A DNA stretch of 48,163 nt from Bacteroidia bacterium (GTDB taxonomy: Bacteria; Bacteroidota; Bacteroidia; B-17B0; Aurantibacillaceae): assembly GCA_025362575.1 (NCBI GenBank), contig JANYIQ010000012.1, positions 1 to 48,163 of the forward strand, in the 5' to 3' direction. The position numbers and the translations under genes are program-made. Below, in pieces: positions 34,296-43,347 of this stretch (positions are counted from its first letter, which is position 1; each line of letters starts with the position of its first letter). The notes under the pieces are model-generated. The model was given only the letters and a program-made list of their open reading frames with translations. It ran no database searches and had not been told where the DNA came from.

Positions 34296-35152
34296 TGAAT
34301 GTTCACACTATAAAAAACAGCAAGCTCTCAGTTTCAGTCAATTCATTGGGTGCCGAACTCTGTTCTGTGAAAAATGCAGATAATTTTGAATATATCTGGC
34401 AAGGCGATAAGTCTGTTTGGGCAAGACATGCGCCGGTTTTATTTCCAATTGTTGGGAGATTGAAAAACGACAAGTATACTTATGATAGACAAACATATAG
34501 TTTGTCACAGCATGGTTTTGCCCGTGATAAAATTTTTATTTTATTAGAACACACTGAAAATTGCCTGGAGTTTGAATTAACTCCTGATGAGGAAATGTTT
34601 TTGAACTATCCTTTCCATTTTTCATTAAGGATCCGTTACGAATTAAATGATTCAAGCCTGAAAATAAAATATATTGTCTTTAATCCGGATAATACAGTTT
34701 TACCATTCAGCATCGGAGCACATCCCGGATTTAATTGTAGCAACTTAAGTGATTTTTATCTGGAGTTTAAAAACACGAGGGATCTTGTTGCTCAAAAATT
34801 GCAAGAAGGATTAATAGGCGACGAAACCTATATTATTAAACTTGACCAGAGAAGATTAAAATTGAGTCCCGAGCTTTTTGTGAACGACGCTTTGGTTTTT
34901 AAAAATATGCAAGTAGATGAGCTCACACTTTGTTCTGAAAGATCTACTCATAAAATCAAAATGACTTGCACAAACTGGCCTTATTTTGGCATATGGAGCA
35001 AGAAAGGCTGTGACAATTTCGTTTGCCTGGAACCCTGGTTTGGTATTGCCGACGGGTTAAACTCAAATGGTAATATACTACTGAAAGAAGGTATCATTAA
35101 ATTAGGGTCATACAAAACATTTGAGGAAGAGTTCTGTTTAATGTTTTCATAA
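34295..35152 (+). CDS. Aldose 1-epimerase family protein (LacX-like)
   Basis: A 285-residue galactose-mutarotase-fold enzyme. The start NSKLSVSVNSLGAELCSVKN is typical of the LacX branch, followed by WARHAPVLFPIVGRLKNDKY at about 43-62, YSLSQHGFARDKIF at about 69-82, and the catalytic His in IGAHPGFNC at about 144-152. The catalytic Glu is in VCLEPWFGIADGLN at about 244-257. It likely interconverts sugar anomers, with substrate unknown. It closes a run of four co-directional genes from GH3 onward. Confidence 0.88.
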   Translation: MNVHTIKNSKLSVSVNSLGAELCSVKNADNFEYIWQGDKSVWARHAPVLFPIVGRLKNDKYTYDRQTYSLSQHGFARDKIFILLEHTENCLEFELTPDEEMFLNYPFHFSLRIRYELNDSSLKIKYIVFNPDNTVLPFSIGAHPGFNCSNLSDFYLEFKNTRDLVAQKLQEGLIGDETYIIKLDQRRLKLSPELFVNDALVFKNMQVDELTLCSERSTHKIKMTCTNWPYFGIWSKKGCDNFVCLEPWFGIADGLNSNGNILLKEGIIKLGSYKTFEEEFCLMFS

Positions 35153-35191
35153 AATAAGACCGAATTTAATATCGGATATTGATATAATGTT

Positions 35192-35199
35192 TACCTTTG
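35192..35199 (+). promoter_or_regulatory. Candidate -7 box for the exported trio
   Basis: TACCTTTG is an exact TAnnTTTG match 10 bases before the ATG at 35210, so the transcript would be nearly leaderless. It supports the ATG at 35210 over a TTG at 35201. No strong -33 TTTG is visible. Confidence 0.4.
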
Positions 35200-35209
35200 C
35201 TTGAACTCA

Positions 35210-35578
35210 ATGTTAAAATTTACAGTATCGATAGCGCTTATTTTTTGTTTTCTGACGCAGAGCCTCAGTAAATTGATCATTGTTTTGAACTACCAGATCA
35301 ACAAAGAATTTATTACCAAAAATATTTGCGTAAATCGTAACAAGCCAAAAAGTTGCTGTAAAGGAAAATGCGAACTGAAGAAACAGTTGGATGCAGACGA
35401 TAAAAAAGACAATGTCCCTGCTAATACCAATAAGGACAAGTTTGAAAAGGAGGATTTTTGTCAAGTTATCAAAACAAATGTATTTGACCTCGCAAGAACA
35501 GCAGATCTGAATTGTAAATTCATATCCCATAAAACAAAGGAGTTTCCAATTTTCGTTTTCCACCCGCCGCAGAGTTAA
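35210..35578 (+). CDS. Small exported Cys-rich protein with CCxGKC motif
   Basis: A 122-residue protein with a hydrophobic N-terminal segment (about residues 1-26) that could be a signal peptide or anchor. A conserved-looking block LNYQINKEFITKNICVNRNK then leads into KSCCKGKCELKKQL at about 46-59. I have seen C-x-GKC-x-LxKQL blocks in small Bacteroidota proteins that lie near metal or TonB-linked genes, but no function is assigned. The middle is charged and low in complexity (DDKKDN, KDKFEKED), with another Cys later. The start is the ATG at 35210. It heads a three-gene run of exported proteins. Metal binding is an inference from the cysteines. Confidence 0.65.
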   Translation: MLKFTVSIALIFCFLTQSLSKLIIVLNYQINKEFITKNICVNRNKPKSCCKGKCELKKQLDADDKKDNVPANTNKDKFEKEDFCQVIKTNVFDLARTADLNCKFISHKTKEFPIFVFHPPQS

Positions 35579-35618
35579 TTCATCATCTGAATTTTAGTTT
35601 CTAATTTAATCAAACAGT

Positions 35619-36554
35619 ATGAAAAAAATATTTTTTATTCTGCTTGGACTGTTTTCTTTTTATTTTGATTCGGCGCAATGTGCCTGTTGTGGTTCATCTT
35701 CCAATTTTTCGGCAGGTGAACTAACTCCTACGGCTTATGCTTTGGGAAAAAGGCAAATAATGGGTGAGTTATATACCGACTTGCGGTTTTTTAACGGCAC
35801 ATCGCATTCTACTCATTCAGATCATCAAAATCAAGTAACAGCGCCGGTATTAAACAACATGGCTATTGAAATTATAGGCTTACGTTACGGCATTAGCAAT
35901 AAGGTAAGTTTATTGATTCAACAACCGTATATTTTAATAAATAGTTCGGCAACAAGCAGCAAAGCATTCGGTGATCTTTTATCACTGATAAATTATAAGG
36001 TTTATGGCAGATCAAATTTTGTGATTGGCTTGCAATTAGGTATGGAATGGCCTACGGGTCAGTATGTACTTATAAACGGCAGCAATTCTATCTCAACAGG
36101 CTCAGGTTCTTACGATCCTGTTGCAGGATTTAACATGGTAAGGTCATTTAAAAGATCAGCGTTAAGAGCGAGTGGCTTTTTTAAATACACGACCAAGGGA
36201 TTTAATGGAACCAATTATGGCGATTTTTTTGGCCATCAATTAGGTTACAATTATTTTCTTAAAAATCCGGTTGTTACCTGCAGTTCTGATAGTACAAAAC
36301 AAATTAGTTCAGGATTGAGCTGGAGTATATTGTGTCAGTTATCAGGAGAATGGTCGCAATCACAGTTTAGTGAACATGCCATGCTAGCTAACACGGGCTC
36401 CTATTTGGCATTGGCAGGTATTGGAACGAGTTTCGGATTCAAAGGATTTTCGATCCCTATCATGCTATCAGTGCCATTTTATCAATCTTACTATGGAGAA
36501 CAGAACCAAACACAATTTCGAATCAGAATAGGCCTAACAAAAACATTTAATTAA
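35619..36554 (+). CDS. Predicted outer-membrane barrel / transporter-like protein with CxCCG N-terminus
   Basis: A 311-residue exported protein. After the signal peptide (about 1-20, ending FDSAQ) the mature N-terminus is CACCGSSSNFSAGE. The rest alternates strands and turns (ALGKRQIMGELYTDLRFF; IIGLRYGISNKVSLLIQQPY; VIGLQLGMEWPTGQYV; ALRASGFFKY; GIGTSFGFKGFSI; final RIRIGLTKTF). This is the pattern of the transporter-like OMP family that includes metal-associated channel proteins. A His-rich loop THSDHQ sits at about 63-70. It may handle a soft metal, by inference from Cys/His content and neighbours. Confidence 0.65.
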   Translation: MKKIFFILLGLFSFYFDSAQCACCGSSSNFSAGELTPTAYALGKRQIMGELYTDLRFFNGTSHSTHSDHQNQVTAPVLNNMAIEIIGLRYGISNKVSLLIQQPYILINSSATSSKAFGDLLSLINYKVYGRSNFVIGLQLGMEWPTGQYVLINGSNSISTGSGSYDPVAGFNMVRSFKRSALRASGFFKYTTKGFNGTNYGDFFGHQLGYNYFLKNPVVTCSSDSTKQISSGLSWSILCQLSGEWSQSQFSEHAMLANTGSYLALAGIGTSFGFKGFSIPIMLSVPFYQSYYGEQNQTQFRIRIGLTKTFN

Positions 36555-36574
36555 ATAATTTAAACTTTTAAAAC

Positions 36575-36958
36575 ATGAAAAAAACGATCACAACAATTTT
36601 ACTGGCAACTGCAATATTTGTAGCACCTTCTTGTAAAAAAAGCAGCACAGGCGGAGAGGTTAAAATTGCAGCTTTTCCGGAACATCATGGTAAATCAATT
36701 TACGGAGCAACCGTATATATAAAATTTGGCGCAAGCGATCTGCCTTCAAATCCTACAACTAATTACGACATGAAAGTAGATGGTGAGGCCAATGAAGAGC
36801 ACGTGCACATTGAAGGCCTTCGATATGGCAAGTATTACCTGTATTCAGTTGGTTACGACAGCAGTATTCATATGCCGGTTACAGGAGGTGTTGCTGTAAA
36901 AGTGAAATGGAAGGAACGTAAACAGGAGCTCGATATTAAGGTTCCGGTTACTGAGTAA
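36575..36958 (+). CDS. Small His-containing lipoprotein
   Basis: A 127-residue lipoprotein with lipobox VAPSC at about residues 16-20 and a KKSS linker, then a beta-sandwich-like pattern: VKIAAFPEHHGKSIYGATVY, MKVDGEANEEHVHIEGLRYG, YYLYSVGYDSS, AVKVKWKERKQELDIKV. The EHH and HVHIEG histidines recall small metal-binding lipoproteins, but no named family is recognised. It follows the barrel gene by 20 bases and is followed by a strong terminator, so it closes the trio transcript. Confidence 0.65.
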   Translation: MKKTITTILLATAIFVAPSCKKSSTGGEVKIAAFPEHHGKSIYGATVYIKFGASDLPSNPTTNYDMKVDGEANEEHVHIEGLRYGKYYLYSVGYDSSIHMPVTGGVAVKVKWKERKQELDIKVPVTE

Positions 36959-36974
36959 AATTCTAAATATTTAG

Positions 36975-37006
36975 GCCGTCACAATTATTTTGTGACGGCT
37001 TTTTTA
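36975..37006 (+). terminator. Strong terminator after the exported trio
   Basis: GCCGTCACA (36975-36983) and TGTGACGGC (36991-36999) form a perfect 9-bp stem with a 7-nt loop, followed by TTTTTTAT. Confidence 0.88.
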
Positions 37007-37066
37007 TGTCAGAAAAAGACGTAATTTAGTATAGGAATTGCCGAATTGAGGTTTATTTCAAAATGC

Positions 37067-38893
37067 ATGAAATCAGGTTTGGAAAAGAAAATAAAAGAAC
37101 TGGAAGCAGAAGTGAAAAGCTTAACGCTTGAGAACAAAAAACTCAGATCCATTCCTGAAAAACCAGAAAGTAAACCTACTGTTAAAGTTCCTGAACAAAT
37201 TCAGCCTATTTTTGATAAGGCAGAAAAAACGGTAGGCGATTATTTTAAATCTTTGAAATTTACTCCTTCTAAAGGTACCATCGAAATCAATGAAGAGCGT
37301 TATGTGCTGGTACGAGCTTCGGCTTTATCGCATGAGTTTTTATATTCCATAAAGAATTTATATAAAGACAGAGGGGAGTTAGAGGCATTGAACATCGGGA
37401 AAAATATTTTATTTGATCTGGCCCATGTGATTGGAACGGAGGATGCTCATAATTTCCATAAAAAGATGAAATTAACAGACCCTATTTCAAAATTATCAGC
37501 GGGGCCTGTTCATTTTGCATATGCAGGCTGGGCTTTTGTTGATATTTCTCCGGAAAGTAAACCTAGTCCCGACGAAAACTATTTTTTGAAGTACAATCAT
37601 CCTTTTTCTTTTGAAGCGGACAGCTGGATACGTGCTAAAAAGAAATCTAATTTCCCTGTGTGCATCATGAACGCAGGTTATTCGAGTGGCTGGTGTGAAG
37701 CCAGTTTTGGAATTACCTTAACTGCGGTGGAAATTACCTGTCGCGCAAAAGGAGATAAGCATTGTACTTTTATCATGGCTCCGCCCAATAAAATTGATGA
37801 ATATTTAAAACGTGATAAAAAACTCGGACTTAGAGGATCTATTGCCATTCCGGCATTTTTGGAACGTAAAAAGATCGAAGAAGAATTAAAATCAAGTGAG
37901 AAGCATTATCGGGAGATATTTGAGAATGCTTCAGACATGATTCAAACTATTGATCTCGGAGGTAATATTTTATACGTAAACGATGCCTGGAGAAAGACAT
38001 TAGGATTTCAGAAGAATGAAATCCAAAATAAAAACATTATTGATTTTATTCATCAAGATTATCGTGATCATTGTTTGAGAATGATGGGCGCATTAGCGGA
38101 TGGAATGATGGAAAGTCTTGATAAAGTAGAGATCGCATTTATTACTAAAACAAACAAAACAGTTCTGGTTGAGGGGAATATTAACCTCAGAAGAGAAAAT
38201 GGCGTACCGGTTGGGACAAGAGCAATTTTCAGAAACATTACGGAAAAAAAGAAAGCTCAGGAGAAAGTGAAATCTTCATTAGTTGAAAAGGAAGTTTTAT
38301 TAAAGGAGATTCATCACCGCGTAAAAAATAATCTTCAGATCATGTCGAGTTTATTGAACCTTCAGGCTGACTCTATTAAAGATCTTAAAGCGAAGGAAAA
38401 GTACACCGAGAGTATCGGGCGAATAAAGTCAATGGCCATTATTCATGAGTTATTGTACCGTTCAAAGAATTTATCAAGTATTAAGATAAAAGACTACGTG
38501 ACTGAACTGGTGAACTATATTTCAAAAACCTATAGCATCAATCCGAAAATAAAAGTGGATTTTAGCATTAAGGTGGAGAATGAATTTATTGATCTTGATA
38601 AAGCAATTCCTTGCGGGATCATTATTAACGAATTATTATCGAATGCTTTTAAGTACGCCTATGCTAAAACCGAGAGCGGTAAAATAAAAGTAGAATTCAC
38701 GCAAAATCACGGGTCAAAATACAATTATCAGTTAATTGTTTCTGATCATGGTATTGGAATGGCAAAAAAAATTGATTTTGTAAATCCTTCTACGCTTGGC
38801 CTGCAGTTAGTGCATACTTTGGTTGAACAGATCGGCGGAAAAATGGAAGTAGAATTAAAGAACGGAACAAAATTCATTATTAAGTTCCCTTAA
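37067..38893 (+). CDS. Histidine kinase with V4R, PAS and HisKA_2 domains
   Basis: A 608-residue cytoplasmic sensor kinase. An N-terminal coiled coil (about 4-32) leads to a XylR-N/V4R-type ligand domain at about 45-250, with RASALSHEFLYSIKN, HFAYAGWAFVDI, NAGYSSGWCEASFG and CRAKGDKHCTFIMAPP. A PAS domain follows at about 277-400 (YREIFENASDMIQTID; FRNITEKKKAQE). The HisKA_2 block IHHRVKNNLQIMSSLLNLQ lies at about 418-436 and carries the phospho-His, and an HATPase domain has NELLSNAFKYAY (about 521), DHGIGM and GLQLV. No membrane helix and no receiver gene adjacent. Ligand unknown; V4R domains bind small hydrophobic or aromatic molecules in relatives. ATG 37067 is preferred over an upstream TTG. 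Confidence 0.88.
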   Translation: MKSGLEKKIKELEAEVKSLTLENKKLRSIPEKPESKPTVKVPEQIQPIFDKAEKTVGDYFKSLKFTPSKGTIEINEERYVLVRASALSHEFLYSIKNLYKDRGELEALNIGKNILFDLAHVIGTEDAHNFHKKMKLTDPISKLSAGPVHFAYAGWAFVDISPESKPSPDENYFLKYNHPFSFEADSWIRAKKKSNFPVCIMNAGYSSGWCEASFGITLTAVEITCRAKGDKHCTFIMAPPNKIDEYLKRDKKLGLRGSIAIPAFLERKKIEEELKSSEKHYREIFENASDMIQTIDLGGNILYVNDAWRKTLGFQKNEIQNKNIIDFIHQDYRDHCLRMMGALADGMMESLDKVEIAFITKTNKTVLVEGNINLRRENGVPVGTRAIFRNITEKKKAQEKVKSSLVEKEVLLKEIHHRVKNNLQIMSSLLNLQADSIKDLKAKEKYTESIGRIKSMAIIHELLYRSKNLSSIKIKDYVTELVNYISKTYSINPKIKVDFSIKVENEFIDLDKAIPCGIIINELLSNAFKYAYAKTESGKIKVEFTQNHGSKYNYQLIVSDHGIGMAKKIDFVNPSTLGLQLVHTLVEQIGGKMEVELKNGTKFIIKFP

Positions 38894-40362
38894 GCAAGAC
38901 TTTCTGTGGGGGTACAAACGCCATTTTCACAAACGTAACATTTCAAACGGTCTTTGAACACATAAGGTTTGTAGATCGATTTATTGAGGAGCATGCGCAA
39001 GCATTCCTGAACACCTTCAATAATGCTAGGATGTGGATGCATCATGTCTGCTAATTCTCGAATTCCCTGATTGGTATAAATTAAATAAGCAACAGCCTGT
39101 ATGGCACTACTGGCATGTTCGCCAACGGCACGCATCCCTAAAATACGCATCCCATTATCGTTGGTAACAATAATTTTAAAGAAGCCTGAAGTTTTTCGCA
39201 TGGCAATGGCCCGGGCGTTGGTAGCGTAATCCAGCTTCACTACTTTGTGTGCAATGCCTTTTGCAACCAGATCTTGTTCGCTCATTCCAACAGCAGCTAC
39301 TTCCGGATTCAAGAACATGATGGTGGAAATATTTTTATAAGAAAGCGGTTTTACAATTGGACCGAACATTCTAACAACTGCATGACGCGCTTCTCTTTCG
39401 CCTACGTTTACCAGTGCAACCTCAGTGGTTACATCACCGGCTGTGTAAATATTGCTGATATTGGTTTGTGTATCATCATTCCAGATACCACCACGGGAAT
39501 TTAATTTGATGCCGACATTTTCCAAACCTAAATTCTCAACGTTGGCAACACGACCAATAGAAATTAGGGCTTTCTCAACATGGATCACTTCCGTTCTTCC
39601 GTCTTTATACTCTAACTCGTATTCCACTTCATTGTTTACAATTTCCATCCGCTTTAAGGACGCACCGTGATGTATCACTGCACCTTTTGCCTCTAAATTA
39701 TGTGACACCACCGTGGCGATATCTTCATCTTCGAAAGGCAAAATGCGTTCAGCCTTATCAATTAAATACACTTTAGTTTTTCCCATATTGGAAAAAATTG
39801 TAGCGAATTCACAACCAATGACACCGGCTCCTAAAACCACCATGCTTTTTGGAAGCGATCTTAAATTTTTGATCCCATCGCTGGTAACAATTGTATTTTC
39901 ATCAACTGAAATGTTCGCTGCCTTACGCGGTCTGCTTCCTGTGGCAATTAAAATAGTATCGGCGCTAACTTTTTTTACTTCATCATCTTTGGTGATTTGA
40001 ACGGTATGTTTATCTATTATAAGAGCTTTTCCTTTTTCATAAAAAAACAGATCCGGTTTTAACTGTTGTAAAATTTTTAAATGAACCATCATTTGCGTTT
40101 TACGTTCAAACACAGCTTCGTTCACCGTTTTAAAAAGCTCCTCAAAATTGACCTCGTAATTAGGAATGGATTCCCGGATGGAAGAAACCTTTTGCGAATA
40201 TTCCCATAAGGTTTTGCTGGTTAGAACACCATCGTAAACACCGGCGCCGCCAATTCGTTTTTTTTCAATTAGAAGTACTTTTTTACCGAAGTCGATGGCG
40301 CGCATGGCACCTGCGTATCCGCTAGGACCGCCACCAATAACTATAAGATCGTAATGTTCCAT
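38890..40362 (-). CDS. NAD(P)/FAD-dependent oxidoreductase lacking the active-site disulfide
   Basis: A 490-residue class I pyridine-nucleotide flavoprotein related to dihydrolipoamide dehydrogenase and soluble transhydrogenase (SthA). The FAD motif IGGGPSGYAGAMRA lies at about 8-21, the NAD(P) motif VVLGAGVIGCEFATIFS at about 176-192, the second FAD motif NIYTAGDV at about 308-315, and the dimer-interface HPHPSIIEGVQE at about 440-451 keeps the His-Glu. In place of the usual C-x4-C after GG there is IGGAGVYDGVLTSKTLWE at about 37-54, with no cysteine. The tail ends LKCYVCENGVC. The reaction is therefore not lipoamide reduction. Transhydrogenase or quinone/metal chemistry is possible. Confidence 0.85.
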   Translation of the reverse strand: MEHYDLIVIGGGPSGYAGAMRAIDFGKKVLLIEKKRIGGAGVYDGVLTSKTLWEYSQKVSSIRESIPNYEVNFEELFKTVNEAVFERKTQMMVHLKILQQLKPDLFFYEKGKALIIDKHTVQITKDDEVKKVSADTILIATGSRPRKAANISVDENTIVTSDGIKNLRSLPKSMVVLGAGVIGCEFATIFSNMGKTKVYLIDKAERILPFEDEDIATVVSHNLEAKGAVIHHGASLKRMEIVNNEVEYELEYKDGRTEVIHVEKALISIGRVANVENLGLENVGIKLNSRGGIWNDDTQTNISNIYTAGDVTTEVALVNVGEREARHAVVRMFGPIVKPLSYKNISTIMFLNPEVAAVGMSEQDLVAKGIAHKVVKLDYATNARAIAMRKTSGFFKIIVTNDNGMRILGMRAVGEHASSAIQAVAYLIYTNQGIRELADMMHPHPSIIEGVQECLRMLLNKSIYKPYVFKDRLKCYVCENGVCTPTESLA

Positions 40363-40462
40363 AAACTGCCCTTAAATTACTATATAATTAAAAGCCATTA
40401 AATAATACCCTAAAATATATCGAAAAAATATTTAAAATATTGATTATCAGTTATATGAATAA

Positions 40463-40493
40463 TTTTTTATTTCCAACAAAATCCTTATTTTTG
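40463..40493 (+). promoter_or_regulatory. Candidate promoter for the pyrophosphatase gene
   Basis: TTTT at 40463-40466, a 19-nt spacer and TATTTTTG at 40486-40493, an exact TAnnTTTG. Transcription would start near 40500, 15 bases before the ATG at 40515, which supports that start over an in-frame codon at 40440. Confidence 0.5.
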
Positions 40494-40514
40494 CACCCCT
40501 ATAAATGTAAAATT

Positions 40515-43292
40515 ATGAACGACAGTGTTATTTATTTAGTACCTCTTTTAGGTATTTTCGGATTAATCGTAATGGCCATCAAGTCTGCATGGGTTTCCAA
40601 GCAAGACGCCGGCGACAAGAACATGCAAGAATTGGCGGGTTATATCGCCGATGGAGCAATGGCCTTTTTAAAGGCAGAATGGAAAGTGTTAAGTATTTTC
40701 GTGGTGTTTGCTGCGGCTTTACTGGCCTATTCAGGTACAATTCATGAAGTTAACGGTAAAGAGATCCACTCGAGCTGGATCATCTCTATTGCCTTTATAA
40801 TAGGTGCAGTTTTTTCTGCAACCGCAGGTTATATTGGTATGAAAGTGGCTACAAAAGCTAACGTTCGTACTACTCAAGCGGCCCGTACAAGTTTAAAACA
40901 AGCTTTAAAAGTATCGTTTACAGGTGGTACTGTAATGGGCTTAGGTGTTGCCGGTTTGGCGATCTTAGGTTTAGGCGGATTATTCATCGCTTTTTTGGGA
41001 ATTTTTTCAAATTTAGAGGGCACTCAGGTTAGCACTGCTATCGAAGTATTAACCGGTTTCTCTTTGGGAGCTGAGTCAATTGCTTTATTTGCGCGTGTTG
41101 GTGGTGGTATTTATACTAAAGCTGCCGATGTTGGAGCTGACTTAGTAGGTAAAGTTGAAGCAGGTATTCCTGAAGATGACGTTCGTAACCCTGCAACAAT
41201 TGCCGATAACGTTGGTGATAACGTAGGTGATGTTGCCGGAATGGGTGCCGATCTTTTCGGTTCTTATGTTGCAACAATTTTAGCAACCATGGTTTTAGGT
41301 CAGGAAGTAAAAGTTACTGATGCATTTGGCGGCATGTCGCCAATTTTATTACCAATGGTAATTTGCGGTCTGGGTATTCTTTTCTCAATTGTAGGAACCT
41401 GGTTCGTTACCATTAAAGATGATAAGTCAAATGTTCAGAACGCCTTAAATATGGGTAACTGGGCTTCAATGGCTTTAACAGTAGTTGCATCTTATTTTAT
41501 TGTAATGTGGATGTTACCGGATGGCGATATTACTTTACGTACTGTAACCTTCACAAAAATGGGTGTGTTCATGGCTATTATAGTAGGAACGATTGTTGGA
41601 GCGATCATGAGTATTGTTACTGAGTATTATACTGCAATGGGTAAGCCCCCTGTGTTATCTATCATTCAGCAATCTTCTACAGGTCATGCCACAAACATCA
41701 TTGGTGGTTTATCTGTGGGTATGAAGTCGACCGTTATACCGATCTTAACTTTAGCAGGTGGTATCATGGGTTCTTATTATTGTGCAGGTTTATACGGTGT
41801 GGCTATTGCTGCCGCAGGTATGATGGCAACAACAGCCATGCAATTAGCAATTGATGCATTTGGTCCAATAGCGGATAACGCAGGTGGTATTGCTGAGATG
41901 AGTCAGTTACCTCCTGAAGTTCGTGAACGTACTGATAATTTAGATGCGGTTGGCAACACAACAGCAGCTACAGGAAAAGGTTTTGCTATTGCTTCCGCGG
42001 CTTTAACATCATTAGCTTTATTTGCTGCCTTTGTTGGAATTGCAGGTATTGATAGAATTGATATTTACAAAGCACCAGTATTAGCAGGTTTATTTGTAGG
42101 TGGTATGATCCCGTTCATTTTCTCTGCATTGTGTATACAAGCGGTTGGTAAAGCTGCAATGGACATGGTACAGGAAGTTCGTCGTCAATTCCGCGAAATT
42201 CCGGGAATCATGGAATACAAAGCAAAACCTGAATATGAAAAATGCGTTGCCATTTCCACTAAAGCTTCTATCCGTGAAATGATGATGCCGGGTGCAATTG
42301 CACTGGTTACTCCTGTTCTTGTTGGATTTATTTTTGGGCCTGAAGTGTTAGGTGGTTTATTAGCAGGTGTTACTGTATCCGGTGTATTGATGGGAATTTT
42401 CCAATCTAATGCAGGTGGTGCTTGGGATAACGCTAAAAAATCATTTGAAAAAGGTGTTTTAATTAATGGTGAGATGTTCTACAAGAAATCAGAACCACAT
42501 AAAGCATCTGTTACAGGTGATACTGTTGGTGATCCTTTCAAAGATACATCAGGACCATCGATGAATATCTTAATTAAATTAATGAGTATCGTTTCTTTGG
42601 TTATTGCTCCTTATATCGTTGGTATTGGTGGTGCAGGTATGTCAGAAACAAAAATCGTAAATAAAGAAGCTTATAAATTGAACATTAATGGCACTGAATA
42701 CAATTTCACAAGCAAAGCGCAAGTGGATAGTATGATGAATGCCAATGTAAAAGATGTTAACGAGTTGAATGGTAATTTTGAAGTAGACGGGGCTCACAGC
42801 TCTGTTGGTTTCAGCATTCGCCATTTAGTTACAGATACAAAAGGTACTATTGGTATCGACAGTGGTTATGTGAATATGCAAAATGCAAGTGGCCCGAAAG
42901 TGTTCATTCAAATGGATATGACCTCTTTAACCACACAAAACAGTATGCGTGATGGGCATTTAAAAGACAAGCCTGAATTCTTTGATGTTGCTAAGTTTAA
43001 AAAAGCAACATTTGAGGCTTCTGAAATTGTGAGGGATACTGCGATGGGTGCTGAATACAATTACGTTGCAAAGGGTAAATTAACTCTGAAGGGTGTTACC
43101 AAAGATGTAGAGTTGTATTTTAATTATTTAGGATATAATACAGAAGGAGAAGCTGCTGACAAAATGAACGTTGCAGGTTTCGAAGGACGCTGTGTAATTA
43201 ATAGAGTTGAATTTGGTGTTGGAGATTCAGGTGGAATTGGTGATAATGTAAAAATTTCAATTACATTGGAAGCAGGACAAAAAGCTAAATAA
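40515..43292 (+). CDS. hppA: Membrane pyrophosphatase (K+-dependent, probably H+) fused to YceI domain
   Basis: A 925-residue protein. Residues 1 to about 715 are a 16-helix membrane pyrophosphatase, which couples PPi hydrolysis to ion transport. The substrate motifs are intact: [13 protein letters not shown] at about 208, [16 protein letters not shown] at about 232, [13 protein letters not shown] at about 455, and [14 protein letters not shown] at about 670. [10 protein letters not shown] (about 478) has Ala where K+-independent enzymes have Lys, so K+ dependence is expected. [10 protein letters not shown] lacks the Glu of Na+ pumps, which points to H+. From about 750 to the end is a YceI-like lipocalin domain ([49 protein letters not shown]). 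M-PPase C-termini face the periplasm, where YceI proteins act. Confidence 0.93.
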   Translation: MNDSVIYLVPLLGIFGLIVMAIKSAWVSKQDAGDKNMQELAGYIADGAMAFLKAEWKVLSIFVVFAAALLAYSGTIHEVNGKEIHSSWIISIAFIIGAVFSATAGYIGMKVATKANVRTTQAARTSLKQALKVSFTGGTVMGLGVAGLAILGLGGLFIAFLGIFSNLEGTQVSTAIEVLTGFSLGAESIALFARVGGGIYTKAADVGADLVGKVEAGIPEDDVRNPATIADNVGDNVGDVAGMGADLFGSYVATILATMVLGQEVKVTDAFGGMSPILLPMVICGLGILFSIVGTWFVTIKDDKSNVQNALNMGNWASMALTVVASYFIVMWMLPDGDITLRTVTFTKMGVFMAIIVGTIVGAIMSIVTEYYTAMGKPPVLSIIQQSSTGHATNIIGGLSVGMKSTVIPILTLAGGIMGSYYCAGLYGVAIAAAGMMATTAMQLAIDAFGPIADNAGGIAEMSQLPPEVRERTDNLDAVGNTTAATGKGFAIASAALTSLALFAAFVGIAGIDRIDIYKAPVLAGLFVGGMIPFIFSALCIQAVGKAAMDMVQEVRRQFREIPGIMEYKAKPEYEKCVAISTKASIREMMMPGAIALVTPVLVGFIFGPEVLGGLLAGVTVSGVLMGIFQSNAGGAWDNAKKSFEKGVLINGEMFYKKSEPHKASVTGDTVGDPFKDTSGPSMNILIKLMSIVSLVIAPYIVGIGGAGMSETKIVNKEAYKLNINGTEYNFTSKAQVDSMMNANVKDVNELNGNFEVDGAHSSVGFSIRHLVTDTKGTIGIDSGYVNMQNASGPKVFIQMDMTSLTTQNSMRDGHLKDKPEFFDVAKFKKATFEASEIVRDTAMGAEYNYVAKGKLTLKGVTKDVELYFNYLGYNTEGEAADKMNVAGFEGRCVINRVEFGVGDSGGIGDNVKISITLEAGQKAK

Positions 43293-43308
43293 ATTTTAAA
43301 TTATGAAG

Positions 43309-43336
43309 AGGCTCTTAACGGAGCCTTTTCTTTTTG
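43309..43336 (+). terminator. Terminator after the pyrophosphatase gene
   Basis: AGGCTC (43309-43314) and GAGCCT (43321-43326) form a 6-bp stem with a TTAACG loop, followed by TTTCTTTTT. It lies inside a possible upstream extension of the next gene, arguing that the extension is not translated. Confidence 0.65.
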
Positions 43337-43347
43337 CATTTGATGCC

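Noticed and set aside
35213-35563. A 116-codon minus-strand frame opposite the Cys-rich small protein
   Set aside because: The plus strand has a signal-like N-terminus, a conserved-looking CCxGKC block and a -7 box. The minus-strand product has no such support.
43303-43347. N-terminal extension of the DUF1569 gene
   Set aside because: It contains the terminator hairpin of the pyrophosphatase gene.
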